From Anaerolinea sp. (GTDB lineage Bacteria; Chloroflexota; Anaerolineae; Anaerolineales; Anaerolineaceae): 64,000 nt of DNA. Of this stretch, positions 54,580 to 63,420 are shown piece after piece. The notes under the pieces are model-generated. The model saw only the letters and a program-made list of their open reading frames with translations. It had not been told where the DNA came from and ran no database searches. The stretch lies in contig DYEC01000019.1 of the NCBI GenBank assembly GCA_020725865.1, positions 120,452-184,451 of the forward strand, in the 5' to 3' direction. Within the stretch, counting starts at the first letter, position 1, and every line of letters begins with the position of its first letter. Made by a program: the position numbers and the translations under genes.

Positions 54580-56586
54580 TTAACAATCACTTTCCTCCAC
54601 AATCTCATTGATCAGCTCTTTTTCCGTAGATGTCAGCACCATGTTTTTCTGCACTCTGCTCCATGCCGCACAAAGCATTGGGTGATTGCGCTTGTCTTCC
54701 AGTACCAAACCACTATACTGTCTGGCTTTTTCCCAATTGCGGACATGTGCATATCCCTCAACAAATGGCAGATACTCAAGCGAGGAGTTTGCACGTAAAC
54801 CAAGCAATTGCGCTTCCTCGCTTAACTCTACTACACTTTCCCAGTCACCCTTTTGACGCGCTAAGTCTGCTTTCTCAAAATAATAACACCAATCTCGTGC
54901 GGTTTCTTTCCCGAAGACTGCTGGCAACTTCGCTTCTTCGCTAGCGTCCACAATCACCTGATCAAGATGCGAGATCGGCAACGTCTTAACAATGCTGGCA
55001 GGTAACTCTGGAAACCCCGCATCCATCGGACTTAACACCCACAAACACTGCGAAAGTTTATAGTAAATCGAAATTACCTGTGAGGTTGAACTCTGAAAAC
55101 GATGGTTGCGGTATGAATGGCGCACCGGCAGCCCGTCCACATAACCCGGCAGCACATCCTCAACCCGTGTAGAAAGATCAAAATACTTATATAAATTCTG
55201 CGGTGAACGGTGCTCGGGCGCATAAATCCAGTTAACCAACGGCGTTAAGTCATTATCACTGTACCGCCAGAGTGGTATATCATCCGAGACAATGATAGCA
55301 CCCGGTTTCAAAGCCGGAATGCGCCAGATCAGTTGCGTGAAATATGTCCTCAGGTTTTGCCATTCCGCCCGGTACACCAGTGCATTTTTGTAATGAAAGC
55401 CAACTGAAAACGCCACCAGCCCTGCCAGAATCAGGCGATGAAAACGGGGTTGAACTACCAGCTCCAATAAACTGACAATCAACAAACAAACTCCCGGCAT
55501 AAACGGCAAGGTTGAACGATCCCAGGGAAAAGCAAGTTCAACCCGAATGAACGTCGTCCAGAAAGGCAAACCTGCTACCAGCAACATTAGTATTGAAAGA
55601 GCCAAACCCTGAACCGCCCATTGACCCCAGACGCTTGGGGAGCCATTGTCTGTAAAGGGTGCCTCTTCAACACGAAAGCGGTAAAGATAAAGCAGTAACA
55701 GTACAAAAGTCAACCCAACCAGCAAGCCATAAATCAACAGGTGCTGCCAACCCTCTGGGGGGCTAAAAATCTGCCGCCAGGCACCGTAGGTAACCGTCCG
55801 CAAGTCCAGAATGACGCGTTTCAGCAGCTGGCTGATAACCGCCTGAGGCGATTCGCTCAAACCTTCAATCAAGGCAGGCTGGTAAGTCGGAAACTTGAAG
55901 ATAAAAACCCGCCAGATGCCAAAAGTGATAAAGACAAACAAATAAGGCAACCAGAATACCAGTAACCGTTGTATGCGCTTGCGGGAGGGTAAAAGCTGTT
56001 GTCCCAATACCATCCAGAGCAAAACAGGGCGAATCAACTCTAAACCAGCAAAGTATTCCAGTGAAAAAATTGCCAGGGATGAAAGCACACCCAACACCAT
56101 CCACAGCCAACGCCATTTCGGCTGACGCACCGCAAGCAGCATCGCCGCCAGTGAAAACAAAAATAAATCCAGGACGCTAAAGTGTAGAATAAACTGCACA
56201 GCTATCGGCTGCTGCAGGAAACCCGGATACACTGCAAACAACATCGCCGCCCAGCTCGCCTGACGGGCAGCTCCATGCCAGACGAGACGCAAAACCCACC
56301 ACAACAGAACCGCACTTAACCAGCGTAAGATAAGGAGAAAAACATGATAGGGCAGTGCGGTTTCGCCAAAAATCGGGGTTGCCAGCGCATAAATCCACGC
56401 CGAGAAGGGGCGATCTGCCGCTACAAACTCATCAAAACCCCCAGCCCCCAGTACATGATAGTTATAGATATAGATCCAGTCATCCCCATAAAAACCAAAC
56501 CAGCCGATGTGCAGCCCATAACTGAGCAACACCAGTGCGGCCAGTATCAGGGGAAAGGTACGGCTGAAAAAACTGCGCTGAAGCAC
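54580..56586 (-). CDS. Polytopic membrane protein, possible GT-C-type glycosyltransferase
   Basis: A 668-aa protein: about 11 transmembrane helices (residues 10-400), then a soluble C-terminal domain of about 260 residues. An early luminal loop GDDWIYIYNYH followed by DRPFSAW resembles the acidic first loop of GT-C glycosyltransferases that use lipid-linked sugars. The tail has helical, TPR-like spacing (ADLARQKGDWESVVELSEEA). It interrupts the two carbamoyltransferase genes and has no obvious purine role. Confidence 0.65.
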   Translation of the reverse strand: MLQRSFFSRTFPLILAALVLLSYGLHIGWFGFYGDDWIYIYNYHVLGAGGFDEFVAADRPFSAWIYALATPIFGETALPYHVFLLILRWLSAVLLWWVLRLVWHGAARQASWAAMLFAVYPGFLQQPIAVQFILHFSVLDLFLFSLAAMLLAVRQPKWRWLWMVLGVLSSLAIFSLEYFAGLELIRPVLLWMVLGQQLLPSRKRIQRLLVFWLPYLFVFITFGIWRVFIFKFPTYQPALIEGLSESPQAVISQLLKRVILDLRTVTYGAWRQIFSPPEGWQHLLIYGLLVGLTFVLLLLYLYRFRVEEAPFTDNGSPSVWGQWAVQGLALSILMLLVAGLPFWTTFIRVELAFPWDRSTLPFMPGVCLLIVSLLELVVQPRFHRLILAGLVAFSVGFHYKNALVYRAEWQNLRTYFTQLIWRIPALKPGAIIVSDDIPLWRYSDNDLTPLVNWIYAPEHRSPQNLYKYFDLSTRVEDVLPGYVDGLPVRHSYRNHRFQSSTSQVISIYYKLSQCLWVLSPMDAGFPELPASIVKTLPISHLDQVIVDASEEAKLPAVFGKETARDWCYYFEKADLARQKGDWESVVELSEEAQLLGLRANSSLEYLPFVEGYAHVRNWEKARQYSGLVLEDKRNHPMLCAAWSRVQKNMVLTSTEKELINEIVEESDC

Positions 56587-56599
56587 GTTACCTCAATCT

Positions 56600-56628
56600 A
56601 GGGAACGGGGCAAGTTACCCCGTTCCCC
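56600..56628. promoter_or_regulatory. Intercistronic hairpin between ATCase-like and membrane-protein genes
   Basis: GGGAACGGGG and CCCCGTTCCC pair with a 7-nt loop. No U tract follows. It is similar in base content to the hairpin at 50817. Confidence 0.55.
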
Positions 56629-56654
56629 ATTGACTTTGCTTTTTCGATGAAAAA

Positions 56655-57605
56655 CTACTCCATAGCACCTAAAACCAGCGCCAGCAAAGCCATGCGCATC
56701 ACAACGCCATTGAAGGCTTCCTGCCAGTAACGTGACCAGCGGGTGATGTCCACATCAGTCGGGATTTCATCCATCCGCGGAAGCGAATGCAACAGGATGG
56801 CGTCTGGTTTGGCTTTCTTTTCGAGCAGTTCGCGAGTGATCTTGTAATTGGCGGGGGTTTCACCATGCTCGCCCGCTTCTTGGCGCGCTTTGGTGTAATC
56901 CGGCTGAACCACAGGCTCGACAAGGATAACATCCGCATCGGCAATTGCCTGTTCCACGTGCTCGGCTTCGCGGAAGTTTAGGCTGTATTGCTTCAGTTCC
57001 GCTTTGAATTCGGGCAATAACGACATTTCCGGCGGTGCGACGAAAGTGATCGGGCAGTCAAACTGGGTCAGAGCATATGCTAGTGAATGCATGGTGCGCA
57101 TACGCATATCGCCCACTGCCAGCCACTTCAACCCATCAATGCGACCCTTCTCGCGCAAGACCGTATAGAGATCGGTCAAAATCTGGGTCGGGTGTTCGCC
57201 CCAGCCATCACCACCATTGATGATCGGTACCGAAGCCCACTTCGCCGCTTCGTGCGGCGCGCCTTGCTGGAAGTGGCGCATGACAATCACATCACCATAG
57301 AATTCCAGCATTTTAACGGTATCTTTGATCGATTCCTGATACCAGTCACCGGCGCGGGTCATCTTGGCATCCGCAAAACCAGTCACATGACCCCCAAGAC
57401 GGTGCATAGCGGCTTCGTGCGCCAGACGAGTACGGGTGCTCGGCTGATAAAAAGCCGTCACCAGGGTCTTGTCTTTCAGTAAATCGGTGTTGCGACGACT
57501 GCGAGCGATGGGTTCCATCTGCATGGCAACATCAAAGACATGAAAGAACTCATGACGCTCGAAATCCTTTAAAGAAAGGATATCACGACCCATAAAACTA
57601 CGCAT
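56655..57605 (-). CDS. Divergent aspartate-carbamoyltransferase-like enzyme
   Basis: A 316-aa transcarbamylase of the ATCase branch: PSTRTRLAHE, MRHFQQGA, GEHPTQILTDLY and SLPRMDE are recognisable, so carbamoyl phosphate binding is kept. Several positions that hold aspartate in E. coli PyrB differ: the TRVQ segment (R229, Q231) reads EPVVQ, the 80s-loop Lys region reads TRAGDWYQES, and HPLPR reads HSLPR. A non-aspartate amine or ureide substrate is therefore likely. It lies just downstream of the GntR gene, with no other pyr gene near, which also argues against pyrimidine synthesis. Confidence 0.78.
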   Translation of the reverse strand: MRSFMGRDILSLKDFERHEFFHVFDVAMQMEPIARSRRNTDLLKDKTLVTAFYQPSTRTRLAHEAAMHRLGGHVTGFADAKMTRAGDWYQESIKDTVKMLEFYGDVIVMRHFQQGAPHEAAKWASVPIINGGDGWGEHPTQILTDLYTVLREKGRIDGLKWLAVGDMRMRTMHSLAYALTQFDCPITFVAPPEMSLLPEFKAELKQYSLNFREAEHVEQAIADADVILVEPVVQPDYTKARQEAGEHGETPANYKITRELLEKKAKPDAILLHSLPRMDEIPTDVDITRWSRYWQEAFNGVVMRMALLALVLGAME

Positions 57606-57696
57606 TGTTACATACCTCCTGATTAAATGATTTTGATTGAACGGTTCATCTTAATGAACTTTTGTATTGTTTTGAACACAGGCAATGAAGCCTGCA

Positions 57697-58482
57697 TCAC
57701 CCAGAGGAATTATTTGAAACTACGGCGTGTTCAGTGACCACGCTGCGCACAATATGGAACTTAAAATAGCCCGGCAGGAAATAACTGAGGGAGAAATCCA
57801 CCACCTGACCATTGACAGCAAACAGACGCGCCACAAACATCAATAGCACGTCTCCCCGTTGAACTTCCAGCGCATGAGCAACGTCAGATGGCGCCGGAAC
57901 AGCCCGTATTTCCGTAAGTGACTGTGTCAGGGGAGGATTGCCACGGCGCAGCAGAAAATCAAGCACTGAACCGGTGAATCCTTCCCTCAACTCGGCGGGC
58001 GTTAAAACATCTTCCGGCAGAACATCGATTAGGTACGCCACCGGACGTTCTTGCGCTCGTATCACACGCGAAACCTGCACCAGCGGTGTGCCTTCTGCCA
58101 CCTGCAAAGCCTCTGCTTGCTGAGCATTTGCAGCAACCTGGGCAATGTTCAGCGCTCCCATTGTCACAGGAAGATTGATCTTTTTTGCTAGGCTCTCAAT
58201 ACTTTCGAGCACTTCCAAACCAGTCTCAATAATTTGTGGATGTCCCACAACAAACGTTCCCACACCCTGACGGCGGCGAATCAATCCCTGCCCCTCAAAA
58301 GTGCGCATTGCTTCACGCAAGGTGGCGCGGGAAACGCCCAATTGTTTTGCCAGTTCCGGCTCAGAAGGCAGACGCTCACCCGCCGTGGTGTTGTTGATCA
58401 GGTTTGCCAGTTGAACCTGCAAACGTTGAAAAGGTTGCACGTACTCGCCATGATTTCGTTTATATGCCATATCCGCCATCAC
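57697..58482 (-). CDS. GntR/HutC-family transcriptional regulator
   Basis: A 261-aa regulator. The N-terminal winged helix (about 20-85: RLPSEPELAKQLGVSRATLREAMRTFEGQGLIRRRQGVGTF pattern) is followed by a C-terminal UTRA ligand-binding domain (about 105-255). Located between the 8-oxoguanine-deaminase-like and ATCase-like genes, it is the only local regulator of the catabolic run. The ligand is probably a purine or breakdown intermediate. The TTGTCnGACAA dyads are candidate operators (inference). Confidence 0.9.
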   Translation of the reverse strand: MMADMAYKRNHGEYVQPFQRLQVQLANLINNTTAGERLPSEPELAKQLGVSRATLREAMRTFEGQGLIRRRQGVGTFVVGHPQIIETGLEVLESIESLAKKINLPVTMGALNIAQVAANAQQAEALQVAEGTPLVQVSRVIRAQERPVAYLIDVLPEDVLTPAELREGFTGSVLDFLLRRGNPPLTQSLTEIRAVPAPSDVAHALEVQRGDVLLMFVARLFAVNGQVVDFSLSYFLPGYFKFHIVRSVVTEHAVVSNNSSG

Positions 58483-58516
58483 CTCTCAGAGCATTTTTGC
58501 TGACTGTAACAATCCA

Positions 58517-59902
58517 CTAACCAGCCAACAAACGGCGGGCAGCCCGATTGTGCTGATCAACCAGTTTTTCTACATCCAATGTAGTCAATTGACCTTCTCT
58601 CACAACCAGCTGCCCGCCGACCATACTGTAATCCACGTGCAGTGGAGCACAAAATACCAGCGCAGCAACCGGATCGTGCAATGCGCCGGCATAATCCAGA
58701 TGGTTAAGGTTGAATGCAATCCAATCGGCACATTTCCCGGGGGAAAGTTCACCAATATCCGACCGCCCCAGAACAGCCGCCCCTCCGCGAGTAGCAAGTT
58801 CCAGTGTCTGACGAGCAGTCAACAATGGGGGTGCATCTGTCCCGGAAAGGGAAGCTCCCAGCAATCCGGAACGCAAGCGCGCCAGCAACAACGCCTGTCG
58901 GGCTTCAGCCAGCATATGCGAGCTGTCATTGCTGGCAGAACCATCTACTCCCAGCCCGACCTTCACCCCCGCCTCCAAATACTCCCAGATGGGCGCAATG
59001 CCAGAGGCAAGCCGCATGTTCGAGCTGGGACAATGCGCTACACCACAACCGTGATGGGCAAAAAGAGTCACTTCTTGTTGATTGATATGCACCGAATGTG
59101 CGAACCAGACATCGTTGCCAATCCAGTCCACCGTTTGCATGTACTCTACCGGACGATAGCCGAACATCTGCTGGCAAAAGGCTTCTTCATCTTGCGTCTC
59201 AGCTAGATGGGTATGTAAATGCACACCATATTGACGCGCCAGCGACGCGCTTTGCCGCATCAGCTCCTGACTGACACTAAAAGGCGAACAGGGCGCCAGA
59301 ACAATACGCACCATAGCCCCAGGATTGGGATCATGATAGCGCTCAATCAACCGCAAGCTGTCTTTCAGAATAGCATCTTCATCCTCAACAACACTGTCCG
59401 GAGGCAAGCCACCCTTGCTCTCACCTAGGCTCATCGAACCGCGTGAGGCATGCAAACGCAGCCCGACCTGCTGTGCAGCTGCAATTTCGTCATCTAGTTT
59501 TGAGCCATTCGGGAAAAGATACAAATGATCAGAAGCTGTCGTGCACCCGGACAGCGCCAGTTCCGCCAGCGCCGTCTGTGTTGAGACAAAAATATCTTCG
59601 GGCGTCATGCGAGCCCAGATTGGGTACAAAGTCTTGAGCCAGTTAAACAGGTTGACATTCTGTGCAGCAGGCACTGCTCTTGTCAGCGTCTGGTAGAAGT
59701 GGTGATGCGTATTGACCAGCCCCGGCAATACCACATAACCGCTCAAATCCAAAACCTCATCGGCTTCGGTTGGCAATTCGGTGGTTTTGTCAACTTTTTC
59801 GATGAAGCCGTCTCGCAAAAAAAGACCGCCATCAGGAATCTCCCGACGCCGGTCATCCATCGTCACCAGGACGGTCGCATGTCGAATAAGAAAAGTGGTC
59901 AT
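58517..59902 (-). CDS. 8-oxoguanine deaminase-like amidohydrolase
   Basis: A 461-aa amidohydrolase of the TrzN/AtzA/SsnA group. VNTHHHFYQTLTRA holds the first metal His pair, LAPCSPFSVS and HLHTHLAETQDE the middle ligands, GCGVAHCPSSNMRLASG the substrate loop and GLGVDGSASNDS the catalytic Asp. This set closely follows bacterial 8-oxoguanine deaminase (8-oxoguanine to urate). SsnA-type guanine-like deamination is the alternative. Product urate or xanthine would enter the same cluster. It has its own promoter with an overlapping operator-like dyad. Confidence 0.83.
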   Translation of the reverse strand: MTTFLIRHATVLVTMDDRRREIPDGGLFLRDGFIEKVDKTTELPTEADEVLDLSGYVVLPGLVNTHHHFYQTLTRAVPAAQNVNLFNWLKTLYPIWARMTPEDIFVSTQTALAELALSGCTTASDHLYLFPNGSKLDDEIAAAQQVGLRLHASRGSMSLGESKGGLPPDSVVEDEDAILKDSLRLIERYHDPNPGAMVRIVLAPCSPFSVSQELMRQSASLARQYGVHLHTHLAETQDEEAFCQQMFGYRPVEYMQTVDWIGNDVWFAHSVHINQQEVTLFAHHGCGVAHCPSSNMRLASGIAPIWEYLEAGVKVGLGVDGSASNDSSHMLAEARQALLLARLRSGLLGASLSGTDAPPLLTARQTLELATRGGAAVLGRSDIGELSPGKCADWIAFNLNHLDYAGALHDPVAALVFCAPLHVDYSMVGGQLVVREGQLTTLDVEKLVDQHNRAARRLLAG

Positions 59903-59966
59903 CGGGCAAAAGTTTCCATTTCTCTAAATAGATACATAAGGAAACTGTCCTTAATCTTACAGACTG

Positions 59967-59995
59967 AGTTTAACCACTTTTGCCCAAAATGTCAA
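59967..59995 (-). promoter_or_regulatory. Promoter of the 8-oxoguanine-deaminase operon
   Basis: On the minus strand TTGACA (59995-59990), a 17-nt spacer and TAAACT (59972-59967). The -35 box abuts the dyad at 59995-60007, so a bound regulator would block RNA polymerase. Confidence 0.65.
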
Positions 59996-60022
59996 TTGTC
60001 AGACAATGTGACATTTGTCACA
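59995..60022. promoter_or_regulatory. Double dyad operator at the 8-oxoguanine-deaminase promoter
   Basis: ATTGTCAGACAAT (59995-60007) is a perfect dyad around one base. It is followed directly by TGTGAC-ATTT-GTCACA (60007-60022), a second perfect inverted repeat. The two touch the -35 box and the end of folD. Confidence 0.6.
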
Positions 60023-60905
60023 TTTTGCCATCCGCCAGCTCAGCCGCCCGCAGGGTATTTTGCAACAACATTGCAATTGTCATCGGTCCCACGCCCCCCG
60101 GCACCGGTGTAATCCATGAAGCGACCTGCGCCACCTCATCATACGCCACATCACCAACCAGCCGGTAGCCGCGCGGCTTGCTTGGATCATCCACACGATT
60201 AATGCCCACATCTACGACAACTGCTCCCGGTTTTACCCAATCGCCGCGGACCATCTCCGCCTTGCCCACCGCTGCAACCAACACATCCGCCTGGCGCACT
60301 ACAGATGGCAAGTCTTTGGTGCGCGAATGACAAATTGTAACAGTGGCATTTGCTCGAACCAACAACAAAGCCACCGGCATTCCGACAATATTTGAACGTC
60401 CCAGCACCACCGCGTTCAACCCTTCCAACTTTGGCAATGTCTGCTCGAGTAAATACATCACCCCTGCGGGTGTGCAGGGAATAAACAAGGGATCGCGTCC
60501 TTTTTGAGCCAGCCTACCGATATTCATCGGATGGAAACCATCCACATCCTTCTCGATGCTGATCGCTTTCAAAACGTCTTCCTCAATCAGATGGGAAGGC
60601 AGAGGAAGTTGCACCAAAATGCCATTTACGCGCGGGTCCTCATTCAGGCTACGCACTAGGCTTTCCACCTCTTCCTGCGTAGCGGTCGCTGGCAACTTAT
60701 GTCCAAAGGACTCAATACCAACTTCTGCACAGGCTTTCTGTTTGGAACTCACATAGACCTGCGAAGCAGGATTATCGCCAACCAGTACGGTTGCCAGACC
60801 GGGGCGCGGTTTTCCTGCTGCCACACGCGCCGCGACCGCTTCGGCAACTTGCTTTCGCACCTGTTCGGCTACCGCTTTGCCGTCAAGAATTTGTGCCGTC
60901 ATCAC
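60018..60905 (-). CDS. folD: Methylene-THF dehydrogenase / methenyl-THF cyclohydrolase FolD
   Basis: A 295-aa bifunctional enzyme: YVSSKQKAC (catalytic Tyr/Lys), GILVQLPLPSHL, GRSNIVGMPVA (NADP loop) and PVPGGVGPMTIAML are all intact. It interconverts 5,10-methylene-, methenyl- and 10-formyl-THF. Next to a purine-degrading run it could process the one-carbon unit released from the imidazole ring, though it is also a universal housekeeping enzyme. Confidence 0.95.
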   Translation of the reverse strand: MMTAQILDGKAVAEQVRKQVAEAVAARVAAGKPRPGLATVLVGDNPASQVYVSSKQKACAEVGIESFGHKLPATATQEEVESLVRSLNEDPRVNGILVQLPLPSHLIEEDVLKAISIEKDVDGFHPMNIGRLAQKGRDPLFIPCTPAGVMYLLEQTLPKLEGLNAVVLGRSNIVGMPVALLLVRANATVTICHSRTKDLPSVVRQADVLVAAVGKAEMVRGDWVKPGAVVVDVGINRVDDPSKPRGYRLVGDVAYDEVAQVASWITPVPGGVGPMTIAMLLQNTLRAAELADGKM

Positions 60906-61174
60906 TCAATCCCTTTCTTTTCTGTAATTTTGGACAGCATGTCCTTTTCGTCTCATCTGACATAGATTATACTGCAAGACATTGATCTCTACTCCCACTG
61001 TGGTTATTCTGCTGAAAACAAAACAAGTGTTGTTAAATTGCAATAGAAAAAACGGGCTTTCTAACAGGTTTGTTAATTCCAAAAACCTTACAAAAGCGTT
61101 ACAATAAAATTACCTGCAGGATGTTTAAGATTGCCAGAGGGACACTCACTCACTTCATCAAGGAGAGAAAAGGT

Positions 61175-62512
61175 ATGAGCAAGATTTGTGTAATTGGCAC
61201 CGGTTATGTAGGTCTGGTAACGGGTGCTTGCTTTGCCGATCTTGGGAATGAAGTTACCTGCCTAGATGTGGATCAAAGCCGTATCGAGAGGCTCAAGCAG
61301 GGCATCATGCCCATCTATGAACCTGGATTGGAGCAGCTGGTGGCACAAAATGTGCGCGCCGGACGTCTTGCGTTCACCACCGATTACCGCCAAGCACTGG
61401 ATGGTGCGGAGTTTGCTTTCATCGCTGTGGGCACCCCCTCCGGTGTGGATGGCGAGGCAGATTTACAATACGTACGCATGGCAGCTGAAGCGATTGCCGA
61501 TATCGCCAAAGGGCATATCATTATCGTAAACAAATCCACCGTACCGGTTGGCACCGGCGACTGGGTAACCGATATCATACGCAAGCGGCGCAACGGCACC
61601 AGGCCACTTTTACATTTCAGCGTGGTCTCCAATCCCGAATTTCTGCGCGAAGGCTCAGCGATTAATGATTTCATGTATCCGGACCGTGTTGTTCTCGGCT
61701 CCACCGACCGTCAGGCGGCAAGCAAAGTGGCGGAACTATATGTCACCTTGCGCTGTCCCATTCTTATCACCGACCTGCGCACTGCTGAAATGATCAAATA
61801 TGCTTCCAACGCTTTTCTTGCCACCCGCATCTCTTTTATCAATGAAATCGCCAATATCTGCGAAGAGCTAGGGGCAGATGTACAGGAAGTCGCGCTTGGC
61901 ATGGGCTATGATAAACGGATCGGCCCGGCTTTCCTGGATGCAGGGCTGGGCTGGGGAGGCAGTTGTTTCCCGAAAGACGTCAAAGCCCTGGCACATATGG
62001 CAGTTCTGCATGGCACGCAACCTCAGCTTTTGCAGGCAGTGATGGAGATCAATCGCAACCAGCGGCGGCGCGTCGTCTATAAACTGCGCAAAGCGCTTAA
62101 CAGTTTGGATGAGAAGGTTATTGGTATTCTGGGGTTATCCTTCAAACCCAACACGGATGACATCCGCGAGGCGCCCGCCATTGATCTGATCCACTTGTTG
62201 CAAAATGAGGGTGCCATTATCAAGGCATACGATCCGCAGGCAATGGAAAACGCCAGACAGGTTCTCAAGCGGGTGAAGCTATGTGAAACTCCTTATGAGG
62301 TGGCTCAAGACGCCGATGCACTGGTGCTGGCAACAGAATGGAATGAATTCAAGCAGCTCGATTTTGAGCGAATCTATCAGCTCATGCGGCAGCCAATTAT
62401 CATGGATGGTCGAAACTTATGGAATCCAGAACCCTTGCGCAGCATAGGATTCACATATTTTGGCGTTGGACGTGGTACAAATAATCACATCCTTAACAAT
62501 AACCAGCCATAG
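61175..62512 (+). CDS. ugd: UDP-glucose/GDP-mannose 6-dehydrogenase family
   Basis: A 445-aa enzyme. The start at ATG 61175 follows AAGGAGAG and yields [15 protein letters not shown] with the NAD-binding GxGxxG; the upstream open codons lack a ribosome site. The catalytic Cys sits in [10 protein letters not shown], and [12 protein letters not shown] marks the C-terminal domain. It oxidises UDP-glucose to UDP-glucuronate for envelope polysaccharides. Confidence 0.93.
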   Translation: MSKICVIGTGYVGLVTGACFADLGNEVTCLDVDQSRIERLKQGIMPIYEPGLEQLVAQNVRAGRLAFTTDYRQALDGAEFAFIAVGTPSGVDGEADLQYVRMAAEAIADIAKGHIIIVNKSTVPVGTGDWVTDIIRKRRNGTRPLLHFSVVSNPEFLREGSAINDFMYPDRVVLGSTDRQAASKVAELYVTLRCPILITDLRTAEMIKYASNAFLATRISFINEIANICEELGADVQEVALGMGYDKRIGPAFLDAGLGWGGSCFPKDVKALAHMAVLHGTQPQLLQAVMEINRNQRRRVVYKLRKALNSLDEKVIGILGLSFKPNTDDIREAPAIDLIHLLQNEGAIIKAYDPQAMENARQVLKRVKLCETPYEVAQDADALVLATEWNEFKQLDFERIYQLMRQPIIMDGRNLWNPEPLRSIGFTYFGVGRGTNNHILNNNQP

Positions 62513-62562
62513 ACGTGATTATTCACGACTAATTGGATCGGCTTTTTTACAAAATCTTCCCA

Positions 62563-62603
62563 TACTGCGCTTTGCGCGCAAACCGCGCAAAGCGCAGTAT
62601 AAT
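62563..62603. promoter_or_regulatory. 16-bp perfect palindrome overlapping a -10-like box
   Basis: TACTGCGCTTTGCGCG and its exact inverted copy flank a 5-nt loop (62563-62599). The right arm runs into TATAAT (62598-62603). It lies between ugd and the STAS gene. No U tract follows, so an operator or a 5' leader hairpin is as likely as a terminator. No matching -35 box is visible. Confidence 0.5.
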
Positions 62604-62651
62604 AAAACCATTCGCAGGGCTGCTTGTCCTGAATTTTCGCGGAGGAATCTC

Positions 62652-62987
62652 ATGCAAATAACCAGCGCACAATATAAGCACTGTGACCTGGTAAAACCCA
62701 GCGGGCGGATTGACAGCGCCACGGCACCCCAGTTCGCAGAAGCGCTTGATCAGATCATGGCAAAAGGTCAATATAAAATTGCCATTGACTTTAGCCAAGT
62801 GGAGTTCATCTCCAGCGCCGGACTGCGGGTGCTGATCAACACGCAGAAGCTTTGCAAACGTTACAATCGCGGTGAGGTTGCGCTGGCAAGCGTTCCGGAA
62901 AACATCCTCTCTGCTCTCGAGCTGGCGGGCTTTACCACGCTATTTAAAATCTATGAGGATGTTCTGACAGCCGTTGGAAGTTTCTAG
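62652..62987 (+). CDS. STAS-domain anti-sigma-factor antagonist (RsbV/SpoIIAA-like)
   Basis: A 111-aa single-domain protein starting at ATG 62652 after GGAGGAATC. FSQVEFISSAGLRVLI carries the phosphorylatable Ser in the usual DSSG-like position (SSAG). It should bind the kinase encoded next, in a partner-switching loop. It overlaps that gene by 14 nt. No sigma factor is adjacent. Confidence 0.9.
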   Translation: MQITSAQYKHCDLVKPSGRIDSATAPQFAEALDQIMAKGQYKIAIDFSQVEFISSAGLRVLINTQKLCKRYNRGEVALASVPENILSALELAGFTTLFKIYEDVLTAVGSF

Positions 62988-63420
62988 AAAGCCCCTTATT
63001 GTTCACACGGCAGTTTTTCCTGCCCGCTATGAAAGTCTTGCATCCATCAGCCAGTTCATCCGTCAGGCTGCGGCACAGGCTGAGTTGGATAGCACTGGGG
63101 TTTACCGTGTTGATTCAGCAGTAGATGAAGCATGCTCGAATATCATCGAGCATGCCTACGGAAATCGTGTGACTGGCAATATCGAATGTACTTGCCAGAT
63201 AGACGATACAGCCCTGACTATTATCCTGCGTGATTATGGACGTCCCTTCAATCCAAATGCTATACCAGAGCCAGACGTTACCGCCCCGCTGGAAGAACGT
63301 ACAGATCACGGCTTGGGATTGCTATTCATCCGCAAATGGATGGACGAGGTGCATTACGAGTTTTCGGAGCAGGGGAACACACTGACACTGGTTAAATACC
63401 GAAAACCCCCAAAACAATGA
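62974..63420 (+). CDS. Anti-sigma factor / serine kinase of RsbW type
   Basis: A 148-aa GHKL-ATPase kinase; the start is probably TTG 62974, coupled to the STAS gene. DEACSNIIEHAY is the N box, DYGRPFNP the G1 box and DHGLGLLFI the G2 box. It likely phosphorylates the STAS partner and sequesters a sigma factor encoded elsewhere. Confidence 0.9.
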   Translation: MEVSRKPLIVHTAVFPARYESLASISQFIRQAAAQAELDSTGVYRVDSAVDEACSNIIEHAYGNRVTGNIECTCQIDDTALTIILRDYGRPFNPNAIPEPDVTAPLEERTDHGLGLLFIRKWMDEVHYEFSEQGNTLTLVKYRKPPKQ

